Part shown: one piece after another, positions 36,909 through 45,027 of the stretch
Numbering within the stretch: position 1 is the stretch's first letter
Layout: the number at the start of each line of letters is the position of its first letter
Source of the DNA: an uncultured Roseicyclus sp.
GTDB lineage: Bacteria; Pseudomonadota; Alphaproteobacteria; Rhodobacterales; Rhodobacteraceae
Reading direction: 5' to 3'
NCBI GenBank assembly: GCA_947500415.1
Contig: CANMRT010000004.1
Span: forward strand, 62,001-126,000
DNA: 64,000 nt
Made by a program: the position numbers and the translations under genes
The notes under the pieces: model-generated
Database searches by the model: none
The model's input: only the letters and a program-made list of their open reading frames with translations
Told to the model about the DNA's origin: nothing

Positions 36909-38258
36909 ATGAACCAGTCCGACCTTGCGCCACTGACCGAAGCGTTGCTGACCGCTGCGAAAACCGCGGGGGCCGATGCTGCCGATGCGCTGGCAGTCGA
37001 TGGCACTGCGATCAGCATCGAGGTTTTGAACAGCGCCTTGGAAAAGGCCGAGCGGTCGGAAGGGATCGAACTGGGTCTGCGCGTCTTGGTCGGTCAACGG
37101 CAAGCCTGCGTATCAGCCTCTGACATCGAACCGAGCACTATTTCAGAGATGGCCGGACGCGCCGTGGCCATGGCGCGCCTTGCCCCCGAAGACCCCCACA
37201 TCGGCCTGGCCGACGCGGACATGTTGTCCGACACACGCAACGGCGATGCGCTGGACTTGTATGATCCAGGGCAAGATCCCGACCCGGCGGGGCTTGAGGC
37301 CCGCTCGCTTGAAGCTGAAGCCGCAGCGATGGCCGTTGATGGTATTTCCCAGGTCTCAACCGCAGGTGCCGGATACTCCCGCCGTCGCATCCATCTGGCC
37401 GCAAGCAACGGTTTCGCGGGCGGCTATGCGCGCACGGATCACAGCGTCTATTGCGTGGCGATCACCGGTGAAGGCACGGGGATGGAGCGGGATTACTTTG
37501 GCGACGGGCGCAACCATCTGGGCGACCTGATGGATGGCGCAGAAGTTGGTCGCATCGCCGCCGAACGCACGGTGGAGCGGGCCGGGGCACGAAAGCCGCC
37601 CACCGGCGCGTTTCCGGTGCTCTATGATGAACGCATCTCCTCCGCCCTGATCGGTCATTTGCTGGCGGCAACCAACGGCACCTCCATCGCGAGGGGCGCG
37701 TCCTGGGCGCGGGATCTACTGGGGGAGCAGGTCTTACCCGCACACCTTTCCCTCATCGAAGAACCACACCGCCCGCGCACATCCGGTAGCCGTCCGTTTG
37801 ATGCCGAAGGCCTGCCGACACGCAACCGCGCGATTGTGGAAAACGGCGTGCTGACCGGCTGGACCCTCGACCTGGCCACGGGCCGCAAATTGGGAATGCC
37901 CTCAACGTCCAGCGCCAGCCGCGGCACCGGCGGACCGCCCGCCCCCAGCGTGGGAAACGCGCGATTGACGGCTGGCGACGAGACGCGCGACGACCTGCTG
38001 GCGCAGATGGGCACGGGCCTGCTGATCACCTCGATGATCGGCTCCTCGATCAATGCGACCACCGGCGATTACTCTCGCGGCGCATCGGGCTTCTGGGTCG
38101 AGAACGGAGAGATCACTTATCCCGTCAACGAATGCACCGTGGCCGGAAACCTCAAGGACATGCTGCGTTCCATCGTGCCCGCAAACGATGCGCGCCCACA
38201 CCTCAGCCGCGTGGTGCCCTCGCTTCTTGTCGAAGGACTGACGATTGCCGGGGCTTGA
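36909..38258 (+). CDS. pmbA: PmbA/TldE-type modulator of DNA gyrase family metallopeptidase partner
   Basis: A 449-residue TldD/PmbA family protein. RSEGIELGLRVLVGQRQAC, the SNGFAGGYARTDHSVYC block, GAFPVLYDERISSALIGHLL and the C-terminal GASGFWVENGEITYPVNECT are characteristic. PmbA (TldE) forms a heterodimer with TldD that cleaves peptides; PmbA itself lacks the zinc HExxH motif, as here. tldD is not in the window. It overlaps the cysQ-like gene by 14 bases and begins the pmbA-cysQ-(...)-waaA-lpxK block. Confidence 0.93.
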   Translation: MNQSDLAPLTEALLTAAKTAGADAADALAVDGTAISIEVLNSALEKAERSEGIELGLRVLVGQRQACVSASDIEPSTISEMAGRAVAMARLAPEDPHIGLADADMLSDTRNGDALDLYDPGQDPDPAGLEARSLEAEAAAMAVDGISQVSTAGAGYSRRRIHLAASNGFAGGYARTDHSVYCVAITGEGTGMERDYFGDGRNHLGDLMDGAEVGRIAAERTVERAGARKPPTGAFPVLYDERISSALIGHLLAATNGTSIARGASWARDLLGEQVLPAHLSLIEEPHRPRTSGSRPFDAEGLPTRNRAIVENGVLTGWTLDLATGRKLGMPSTSSASRGTGGPPAPSVGNARLTAGDETRDDLLAQMGTGLLITSMIGSSINATTGDYSRGASGFWVENGEITYPVNECTVAGNLKDMLRSIVPANDARPHLSRVVPSLLVEGLTIAGA

Positions 38259-39021
38259 AGACGACCTTTCCCTGCTGACCGAAGCCGCTTTGCGCGCAGG
38301 TGACATCGCAAAGCAATTCTTCCAGCAAGACCCGCAGATTTGGGACAAGGGCGCCGAAGGCCCGGTGACGGAGGCTGACCTGGCCATCGACACGATGCTG
38401 CGCGAAACCCTTCTAGGCGCGCGGCCCAACTATGGTTGGCTTTCGGAAGAGACCGAGGATGACCAATCGCGCCTTTCATCCGAGCATGTCTTCATCTGCG
38501 ATCCCATCGACGGCACCCGCGCCTTCATCGAAGGTGGGCGCAGTTTCGCGCATTCCTTGTCGGTCGTCCGAAGCGGGCGAGTCACGGCGGGGGTCGTTTT
38601 CCTGCCGATGCGCGACAAACTCTACGCAGCGGCGATGGGCAAAGGCACCACGTTAAATGGCGCACCTGTGCGAGTGACAGCGGCCATTGATCCGGCAAAT
38701 GCAACCTTCCTGACCACGAAAGCTAACTTCAAACCCGAACATTGGCCCCAAGGCATCCCCAACGTTGGGCGCGCCTATCGCCCCTCGCTCGCCTATCGCA
38801 TGTCATTGGTCGGCGAAGGCCGTTTCGACGGCATGATGACGTTCCGCCCAACATGGGAATGGGACATCGCCGCCGGCGCTTTGATTATTGAGGAAGCGGG
38901 TGGCCGCGCGACCACAGGCCGGGGCGCACCGCTTGTGTTCAATGGTGCAAGTGCTCAGGTCGACGGGGTTCTGGCAGGTGCGCCGGGTGTTCACGGCGCA
39001 CTCGTCTCGCAGCGCGCTTAG
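38245..39021 (+). CDS. Inositol-monophosphatase-fold phosphatase (CysQ-like)
   Basis: A 258-residue metal-dependent phosphatase. DPIDGTRAFIEGG carries the paired metal-binding Asp residues, with upstream SEETEDD supplying the Glu; WEWDIAAGALIIEEAGG is the second family motif. CysQ-type members hydrolyse 3'-phosphoadenosine 5'-phosphate, but inositol-phosphatase activity is equally possible from sequence. The start is TTG at 38245, inside the end of pmbA (14-base overlap). Convergent with a tiny secreted protein gene. Confidence 0.85.
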   Translation: MPGLEDDLSLLTEAALRAGDIAKQFFQQDPQIWDKGAEGPVTEADLAIDTMLRETLLGARPNYGWLSEETEDDQSRLSSEHVFICDPIDGTRAFIEGGRSFAHSLSVVRSGRVTAGVVFLPMRDKLYAAAMGKGTTLNGAPVRVTAAIDPANATFLTTKANFKPEHWPQGIPNVGRAYRPSLAYRMSLVGEGRFDGMMTFRPTWEWDIAAGALIIEEAGGRATTGRGAPLVFNGASAQVDGVLAGAPGVHGALVSQRA

Positions 39022-39200
39022 CGCTCGGACATTTCAAACACGATCACGTTCAACGGACCTGCGGACATCATCCGCGCGGAAGAGGCAGGGCCGTCTTCTT
39101 CAAGGGTCACGCCATAGGCGTTTGCGGGAACGGAGAGGGATGCAAGCACGGTGACGAACAGAAGCGAGGCCAGGAGAACAAGGGATATGCGAAGGGTCAT
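39018..39200 (-). CDS. Tiny secreted/membrane protein of unknown function
   Basis: A 60-residue protein from ATG 39200: an N-terminal hydrophobic segment (LRISLVLLASLLFVTVLASL) with a likely signal cut near PANAYG, then an acidic mature region of about 30 residues. No family recognised. Its stop is next to the cysQ-like stop on the other strand. It is one of three small opposite-strand genes between the cysQ-like gene and DUF4170, but it is not obviously related to the other two. Confidence 0.6.
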   Translation of the reverse strand: MTLRISLVLLASLLFVTVLASLSVPANAYGVTLEEDGPASSARMMSAGPLNVIVFEMSER

Positions 39201-39326
39201 GGCAGCTATCTGATCTTCAAAATGGGGGATGGCGAAATCTTCCGTTCGTCTTCCGTACTTACCCTTCAACACTACCCCTGTGTGCGGGACTGCGCGAGTA
39301 AGGCTCTCCTTACCCCCAACGTCCAA

Positions 39327-39367
39327 AAGGAAAGCCCCCGGCGCGGAGGGGAGGACGCGCCGGGGGC
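39327..39367 (-). terminator. Likely terminator of the tiny secreted protein genes
   Basis: On the minus strand an 11-bp perfect stem GCGCCGGGGGC type (39334-39344 with 39357-39367) and a 12-base loop, followed by TTTCCTTTT. It lies 100 bases after the 39467 stop. The interrupted T-run makes it weaker than the others. Confidence 0.65.
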
Positions 39368-39466
39368 CGGGGGAAGGCAGAAATTTGGTTATTTGGCGGA
39401 ACGGCCCCTCGTCGGAGAGAGGGAGAGAGATCCGAGGGACCGCTCCGCTATATGCCGGTCAGGGGA

Positions 39467-39646
39467 CTACCGACCGGAACCGAGATCCATGGTGGACACG
39501 CCACCGGGGCCACGATCAGAACCCGACGGCAAAGAGATGCTGGGGCCGTCACCGCCCAAGATGAACGCCTGCGCCGGGGCCGAGAATGCCGCCAGCGTGG
39601 CAGTGATCGCGAGGGCCGCCGTCAATGTGGAAAAGGTCTTGGCCAT
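39467..39646 (-). CDS. Tiny secreted protein with C-terminal DLGSGR (paralogue 1)
   Basis: A 59-residue protein read by hand on the minus strand: MAKTFSTLTAALAITATLAA, a signal peptide cut near PAQA, and an approximately 31-residue glycine/serine/aspartate-rich mature part ending STMDLGSGR. Paralogue 2 starts MTKTFSALTAALAIAASLAA and its last lines repeat the DLGSGR motif, so the two are tandem duplicates. No known family. Located between the cysQ-like gene and DUF4170, on the strand opposite the LPS genes. Confidence 0.7.
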   Translation of the reverse strand: MAKTFSTLTAALAITATLAAFSAPAQAFILGGDGPSISLPSGSDRGPGGVSTMDLGSGR

Positions 39647-39674
39647 CTGAATGTCCTTTCAACGCAATCGGCTG

Positions 39675-39878
39675 TTAGCGGCTCGAACCAAGGTCCAGAC
39701 CGGAGACCCGGCCCGACTCCATGTCACCGCTCGAAATACGGCCAGATCCAAGATCGGTGCCAGAAATGGTGGCGTCGATGTCGGTGCTCAACCTATCAGC
39801 GGCGACGGGAACGGAGGTTGCAGCAAGCGACGCGGCAATTGCGAGCGCTGCGGTCAGTGCGGAAAAGGTCTTGGTCAT
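39675..39878 (-). CDS. Tiny secreted protein with repeated DLxSGR motif (paralogue 2)
   Basis: A 67-residue protein from ATG 39878, with a signal peptide (TFSALTAALAIAASLAATS, cut near VPVAA). The mature part repeats a short motif three times: GTDLGSGRIS, SGDMESGRVS and GLDLGSSR, the last at the very C terminus. It is the longer paralogue of the 59-residue protein 28 bases downstream on the same strand; the signal halves are near identical and the end motif shared. Function unknown; an exported binding or matrix peptide is possible. Confidence 0.72.
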   Translation of the reverse strand: MTKTFSALTAALAIAASLAATSVPVAADRLSTDIDATISGTDLGSGRISSGDMESGRVSGLDLGSSR

Positions 39879-40051
39879 TGGAAAGGCCTCCGTTTCGATA
39901 GAATGAATATGGACCTTTCCTGCACCCGCCGCGAGGCAGGGAAACCCCACCCCCACGTTTGCGTTATCCGCTCAAAACAAGGCGCTTGCTTGACGCCCCG
40001 GCTGGCGGGCTTAAGGGTTCACGCAGCATCCAGAACGACCGGAGACCTCCC

Positions 40052-40297
40052 ATGACCCAACGCCTGCACCTTGTTTTCGGCGGCGAACTCGTCGACCCGC
40101 AGAAGACCGAATTCGAAAACGTCGATGACATCCACATCGTCGGCATGTTCTCGGACTACGACAGCGCCTACAACGCCTGGAAATCCGAGGCACAGCGCAC
40201 CGTCGACAACGCTCACATGCGCTATTTCATCGCCCATATTCACCGCCTGCGGGATGAAGAGGCCGAAGCCTCCTCAACCGAGGAACTGGGAAGCTGA
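40052..40297 (+). CDS. DUF4170 protein
   Basis: An 81-residue cytoplasmic protein, from ATG 40052 with GGAGA upstream: MTQRLHLVFGGELVDPQKTE, then VGMFSDYDSAYNAWKSEAQR and MRYFIAHIHRLRDEE. DUF4170 members are almost always encoded immediately upstream of waaA in alphaproteobacteria, as here (10-base gap), so a link to Kdo transfer or its regulation is inferred. No biochemical role is known to me. Confidence 0.9.
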   Translation: MTQRLHLVFGGELVDPQKTEFENVDDIHIVGMFSDYDSAYNAWKSEAQRTVDNAHMRYFIAHIHRLRDEEAEASSTEELGS

Positions 40298-40307
40298 AGC
40301 CTAACCC

Positions 40308-41621
40308 ATGGCGCGTTCCATCCTCCTTGGCCTCTACATGGCTTGGTCCGCCCGAGGCGGACGCGCGTTTGCTGAGCGCAAGCTGCGCGAACGCGTCGCC
40401 AAAGGGAAAGAAGATGCCGCGCGGCTGGATGAACGTCGTGGCATCGCCAGCCAACCGCGCCCCGATGGCCCACTGATCTGGTTTCATGCGGCGTCCGTGG
40501 GCGAGGCCGTGGCGATCCTGGAGTTGGTACGCCGCGTCTTGGAAGAACGTGACGATGCCCATGTGCTTGTTACCACAGGCACAGTGACCTCCGCCGAGGT
40601 GATGGCCGACCGCTTGCCCGACCGCGCGATCCACCATTACGCCCCACTCGACGCGAGGGCCTTCGTAACTGCGTTCCTCGATCATTGGCGCCCCAATCTG
40701 GCGATCTGGACGGAGAGTGAGCTATGGCCCGCCTTGGTCGTCGAAACCGACGCGCGCGGCATTCCGATGCTTCTGCTGAACGCCCGCATGTCCAAGGCCA
40801 GCCACGACAAATGGCGTTTTGCCAAAGGTGTCGTCCGCAATCTGTTGCAACGCTTTCAGGTCGCACTGGTGCAGGATGAGTTAACGCAAAGTTATTTGCG
40901 CCACCTTGGAATGCCCTCTGATCGGATGAAGGTGCTTGGCACGCTCAAGGAAGGGGCCGCTGCCCTGCCCTGTGATGAGGATATGCGATCCGAGCTTGCC
41001 AATGACTTGGCTGGTCGCCCGGTGTGGCTTGCGGCCTCCACCCATGAGGGCGAGGAAAAGCTGATCCTGCGCGCGCATCGGATCGCCATGCGGTCTTCGC
41101 CCCGGTTGCTGCTGATCCTTGTGCCGCGCCACCCGGAACGTGGGGATGAACTGGCAAACTTCCTGCAAAGCGACGGCTGGCGGTTTACGCGCCGTGCGGC
41201 GGACGAGGGGTTCTCCGACGACGCACAGGTCTATCTGGCCGATACGATGGGCGAGATGGGGCTCTGGTATCGCCTGGCCCCGATCAGCTTCGTTGGCGGC
41301 TCGCTTGTGGCCATCGGCGGTCACAATCCGTTTGAACCTGCGGCCCTTGGCTCCGCTATCCTGCACGGGCCCTACGTCACCAATTTCGTCGACATCTATC
41401 AGCGCCTCAGCGAGGCCGGGGCCGCGCGGCTGGTGCCTTCCCCTGAGAAGTTGGCCGATCACGTCGTGACCCTGCTCAGCCCTGAGGAAGCCGCCGGTAT
41501 GGCAGCGGCGGCGTGGAGCGTGATTTCAGACGGGGCGGATGTGACCGACCGGGCGCTTTCCCTCATCACGGACACGCTCGACGAGGCCGAGATACGCGCA
41601 CTACGCGAAGGCGCTGCCTGA
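40308..41621 (+). CDS. waaA: 3-deoxy-D-manno-octulosonic acid (Kdo) transferase
   Basis: A 437-residue GT30 glycosyltransferase. WFHAASVGEAVAILELV and the two-domain GT-B layout fit; GGSLVAIGGHNPFEPAALGS near residue 325-345 is the CMP-Kdo site signature, and ESELWPALV is the family's conserved acceptor loop with the catalytic Glu. The enzyme adds Kdo to the lipid A precursor at the inner membrane; the number of residues added cannot be read from sequence. It is followed by lpxK with TGATG overlap. The N terminus lacks the long membrane anchor of E. coli WaaA, but begins with a short hydrophobic segment. Confidence 0.95.
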   Translation: MARSILLGLYMAWSARGGRAFAERKLRERVAKGKEDAARLDERRGIASQPRPDGPLIWFHAASVGEAVAILELVRRVLEERDDAHVLVTTGTVTSAEVMADRLPDRAIHHYAPLDARAFVTAFLDHWRPNLAIWTESELWPALVVETDARGIPMLLLNARMSKASHDKWRFAKGVVRNLLQRFQVALVQDELTQSYLRHLGMPSDRMKVLGTLKEGAAALPCDEDMRSELANDLAGRPVWLAASTHEGEEKLILRAHRIAMRSSPRLLLILVPRHPERGDELANFLQSDGWRFTRRAADEGFSDDAQVYLADTMGEMGLWYRLAPISFVGGSLVAIGGHNPFEPAALGSAILHGPYVTNFVDIYQRLSEAGAARLVPSPEKLADHVVTLLSPEEAAGMAAAAWSVISDGADVTDRALSLITDTLDEAEIRALREGAA

Positions 41622-42613
41622 TGCGCGCGCCGGGATTCTGGCACCAACCGGCGGGTCTTGCCTCTACGCTGTTGTCGCCCCTCGGCGCGCTCTATGCGGC
41701 AGGCACCAAGCGCCGTCTAGCCAATGGTCCGCGTGCCGCGGTCGGCGTGCCGGTCATCTGCGTTGGCAACATCAACGCAGGCGGCACCGGCAAGACGCCC
41801 ACCGTGATCGCATTGGCCGAAAACCTCCGCGACCGAGGCCTTACCGCCCATGTGGTGAGCCGTGGCTATGGCGGCACCGTTACCGAACCCACCCGTGTCG
41901 TTGAGCGTGACCAAACCGCCGAGGATGTGGGCGATGAGCCGCTATTGCTGGCCGCCTTCCTGCCCACTTGGGTCGCGCAAGATCGCGCTGCAGGGGCACG
42001 TGCAGCCGTGAAGGCCGGGGCGCAGGTTATCGTGCTCGATGACGGCTTTCAGAACCCATCACTGGCCCATGATCTGTCAATCGTCGTGGTGGACGCATGG
42101 CGCGGCTTCGGCAATGGCCGGGTGATCCCCGCAGGCCCGCTGCGTGAGCCGGTCGAAACTGGCATGGCCCGCGCTGACCTGCTTTTGTCCATCGGGGCGG
42201 AACCTGCCCAAGCTCGCTTCACCAAGCGTTGGGGGCATGCCGTGACCGTCCCGCATCTGACCGGAGAGCTTGTGCCTCTGCCCACCGGCCTGCCGCTGGA
42301 CGGTATGCCGGTTCTTGCCTTCGCGGGCATCGGCCATCCGGAGAAGTTCTTTCAAACTCTGCGCGGTCTCGGGGCCGATCTGCACGCTGCCCACGCCCTG
42401 CCCGATCATCAACCGCTCAATGATACGCTGATGGCACGGCTCCTGCGCGAGGCCGACATGCGCGGCGCGCAGGTCGTCACCACCGAAAAGGACGCTGTGC
42501 GCCTGAAGCCTGAATTCCGCCAGCGCGTGATGACCTTGCCCGTGCGGTTGCGACTCAATGAAAAAGGGCCGCTGGATGCGGCCCTCGATCGTATTCTGTC
42601 AGCCGGTAGCTAA
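41621..42613 (+). CDS. lpxK: Tetraacyldisaccharide 4'-kinase
   Basis: A 330-residue lipid A kinase. Walker A is NINAGGTGKTPTVIALAENL near residue 48, followed by VSRGYGG and LDDGFQNPSLAHDLSIVV, the LpxK hallmark segments. It phosphorylates the 4' position of the lipid A precursor at the inner membrane. It shares one base with the waaA stop (TGATG), so translation is coupled. The convergent dsbA-like gene starts 3 bases after its stop. Confidence 0.96.
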   Translation: MRAPGFWHQPAGLASTLLSPLGALYAAGTKRRLANGPRAAVGVPVICVGNINAGGTGKTPTVIALAENLRDRGLTAHVVSRGYGGTVTEPTRVVERDQTAEDVGDEPLLLAAFLPTWVAQDRAAGARAAVKAGAQVIVLDDGFQNPSLAHDLSIVVVDAWRGFGNGRVIPAGPLREPVETGMARADLLLSIGAEPAQARFTKRWGHAVTVPHLTGELVPLPTGLPLDGMPVLAFAGIGHPEKFFQTLRGLGADLHAAHALPDHQPLNDTLMARLLREADMRGAQVVTTEKDAVRLKPEFRQRVMTLPVRLRLNEKGPLDAALDRILSAGS

Positions 42614-42616
42614 CGC

Positions 42617-43303
42617 TTAGCCCGCGGCCTCAAGCTCTGCATCGATCAAGCCGCTCAGCGCCTGGAAGTTCATGTTGCCATGCATCTCGTCGTTCAGAAC
42701 GAACGCGGGTGTCCCGGGAATGTCATGCACTTCGATGTTCGCCTCATAGTTGGCGATCATCGCCTCTGCCATCGCGGCGTCGGTCATGCAGGCATCAAGC
42801 TCTTCGTTCGAAAGACCCGCTGTGCGCCCGATGCGGCGCAGGTTTTCAGCCACTTCGGCAGGCGTGCCAGAAGCCCACTCCGACTGCTGTTCATAGAGCA
42901 GATCAACAATGCCGAAATACCGCAGCGGTCCGCCGCAGCGCGCCATCATCCCGGCCCAAAGACCGTAGCGGTCAAAATAAACCTCACGGTAGATGAAGTT
43001 GATCAGGCCGGGCTCGATATAGTTGGCCTCAAGATCCGGATAGACGTTCAGGTGGAAGTTCCGGCAATGCGGGCAGGTAAAGCTGGCATATTCGATCAGC
43101 GTGACTGCCGCATCGGGGTTGCCTTTGCTCATCTCGATGACTTCGGGCAAATCGCCAGTCACTTCCTGCGCATTGGCGGGCTGGAACGGCAGCAAGTCAG
43201 CAGCACTGTCCGGGGCCTGGCCACCATTGTTCTGCCAGTACAGATAGCCGCCTGCGCCCAAAAGGCCGGTTGCGCCGCCCAACAACATGGCTCTGCGATG
43301 CAT
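42617..43303 (-). CDS. DsbA-family thiol:disulfide interchange protein
   Basis: A 228-residue exported oxidoreductase. The N terminus (MHRRAMLLGGATGLLGAGG) is an Arg-Arg-containing hydrophobic signal or anchor. The thioredoxin core has CPHC (ASFTCPHCRNF), the DsbA active-site motif, and IPGTPAFVLND with the cis-Pro. It likely forms or shuffles disulfides in periplasmic proteins. It is the downstream partner of the dciA gene, 10 bases away, a pairing also common in relatives. Confidence 0.92.
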   Translation of the reverse strand: MHRRAMLLGGATGLLGAGGYLYWQNNGGQAPDSAADLLPFQPANAQEVTGDLPEVIEMSKGNPDAAVTLIEYASFTCPHCRNFHLNVYPDLEANYIEPGLINFIYREVYFDRYGLWAGMMARCGGPLRYFGIVDLLYEQQSEWASGTPAEVAENLRRIGRTAGLSNEELDACMTDAAMAEAMIANYEANIEVHDIPGTPAFVLNDEMHGNMNFQALSGLIDAELEAAG

Positions 43304-43313
43304 CGTGATCTCC

Positions 43314-43850
43314 TTAGGTGTTCGAATTCGTTGTGTTGGTAACTATGTTCCCCGCCAGCTTGCGCAAGGCATCGCGCAGGGTCGGGTCGGTGATGGTGTT
43401 GATATCCTGTGTCGCACGCGACAGCCGCGCGGGGTCCGGCGCAGGTTTGGTGCCGGCTTTGGGGCCATCAAAGGCGACCTTCCCTTCGGCAAATCCCGTG
43501 GGCGCCGTCTGAGTGATCTGCACATCCTTGATCGCGGAATAGCCGTAGCAGGCATTCACTCGGGTGATGATTATCTCTTTCTGCATCGCAAGCATCGGCG
43601 CGTTCGCCCCGGTGGTCAGGACTTGCAACGTCCCACCAAATCCACGTCCGAACTTGATCTTCAGGGGCAGAGCGATTTCGGCAATGTCCGGCCCCACAAT
43701 CTCAGCCCAATGGGTCAGCAGCTTCGTTTCGGCAAATCCACGCTTCTCAGCCGTACTGCGCAACTCAGGCCCCACAAGCGAGACAGCCTTCTCGAACCCG
43801 CGCATCCGGCGGGGCGGTGTGTTCGTCTGTTTGGCCGGGCTTTGCGCCAT
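43314..43850 (-). CDS. dciA: DciA-family (DUF721) helicase-loading protein
   Basis: A 178-residue protein with the DUF721 block: KLLTHWAEIVGPDIAEIALP and KIKFGRGFGGTLQVLTTGAN, NACYGYSAIKDVQI. DciA proteins help load the replicative helicase DnaB in bacteria that lack DnaC; the alphaproteobacterial family is slightly extended at the C terminus. Start is at ATG 43850, divergent from mutY over 82 bases. The protein has a charged C terminus of low complexity. Confidence 0.85.
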   Translation of the reverse strand: MAQSPAKQTNTPPRRMRGFEKAVSLVGPELRSTAEKRGFAETKLLTHWAEIVGPDIAEIALPLKIKFGRGFGGTLQVLTTGANAPMLAMQKEIIITRVNACYGYSAIKDVQITQTAPTGFAEGKVAFDGPKAGTKPAPDPARLSRATQDINTITDPTLRDALRKLAGNIVTNTTNSNT

Positions 43851-43932
43851 ATCAGGTTGATCCTTTCGTCACGCGCACTCTATGCGTTCATGAGGTGCTA
43901 ACCAATAACAAGCGTCACAGGTTGGATAACGC

Positions 43933-44997
43933 ATGCGTGAAGAGGCTATCGGAGCAGAACTTTTGGCGTGGTATGACGCCAACGCCCGTGTTTTGCCATG
44001 GCGTGTGCCGCCCGGATCCGACGCTATGGCCGATCCCTACCGCGTGTGGATGTCCGAAATCATGCTGCAACAAACAACCGTTGCCGCCGTAAAAGCCTAT
44101 TTTGAGCGGTTCACGACGCTTTGGCCAACTGTCACAGACCTCGCCGCAGCAGAGGATTCGGCGGTCATGGGCGAATGGGCGGGCCTTGGCTACTACGCCC
44201 GAGCGCGCAATCTTCTCAAATGCGCCCGGGTGGTTGTCGCGGATCACGGGGGCGCATTCCCCGATACCGAAGAAGGCCTGCTGACCCTACCAGGCATCGG
44301 CCCCTACACGGCGGCCGCCATCGCCTCCATCGCGTTCAACCGTCCAGCCCCGGTCATGGACGGCAATATCGAACGCGTCATGTCACGTCTTTTTTGCGTC
44401 GAAGAGCCTTTGCCAACCTCCAAACCGACGCTCAAGGTGCACGCGACGCGCCTGACCCCGACCCATCGCCCCGGGGACCACGCGCAAGCGCTCATGGACC
44501 TCGGCGCGACCATCTGCACGCCGAAATCGCCCGCCTGTGGCATCTGCCCCCTCATGTCCGCCTGCGCTGCCCGCAAAGCTGGGATAGCCGCAGAGCTGCC
44601 GCGCAAATTGCCAAAGAAGACCAAGCCCACGCGCTTCGGCTATGTCTATTTTGCCCGCCGCGCCGACGGTGCGCTTTTGCTGGAAACCCGGCCCGATAAA
44701 GGTCTTCTGGGCGGGATGCTGGCTTTGCCCACATCCGAATGGAACGACGCCCCGACCGAGGCCCCCCCTCTTGCAACCCACTGGCACGATCCGGGTGCAG
44801 AGGTGCGCCACACCTTCACCCATTTCCACCTGCGCATGGCGCTGCGCGTGGCAGATGTCTCACAAGATGCGACACCGGAACGCGGGGAATTCGTGCCGCG
44901 CGCCCAATTTTCGCCAAGCACTTTGCCTACAGTCTTTCGCAAAGCTTTCGACCTGGGTCGTGGCGTCACTATTGACGCCGACCTGGCCAAAGGTTGA
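43933..44997 (+). CDS. mutY: Adenine DNA glycosylase
   Basis: A 354-residue MutY. MSEIMLQQTTV carries the catalytic Glu, then the helix-hairpin-helix LLTLPGIGPYTAAAIASIAF and PVMDGNIERV with the catalytic Asp. The iron-sulfur loop has the C-x6-C-x2-C-x5-C set in CTPKSPACGICPLMSAC. The C-terminal Nudix-like domain recognises 8-oxo-G. It removes A mispaired with 8-oxo-G. It is divergent from dciA; a 30-base gap separates it from alkB. Confidence 0.97.
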   Translation: MREEAIGAELLAWYDANARVLPWRVPPGSDAMADPYRVWMSEIMLQQTTVAAVKAYFERFTTLWPTVTDLAAAEDSAVMGEWAGLGYYARARNLLKCARVVVADHGGAFPDTEEGLLTLPGIGPYTAAAIASIAFNRPAPVMDGNIERVMSRLFCVEEPLPTSKPTLKVHATRLTPTHRPGDHAQALMDLGATICTPKSPACGICPLMSACAARKAGIAAELPRKLPKKTKPTRFGYVYFARRADGALLLETRPDKGLLGGMLALPTSEWNDAPTEAPPLATHWHDPGAEVRHTFTHFHLRMALRVADVSQDATPERGEFVPRAQFSPSTLPTVFRKAFDLGRGVTIDADLAKG

Positions 44998-45027
44998 ATT
45001 TACCGGCAAACCGCAAGGGCAGACCGA

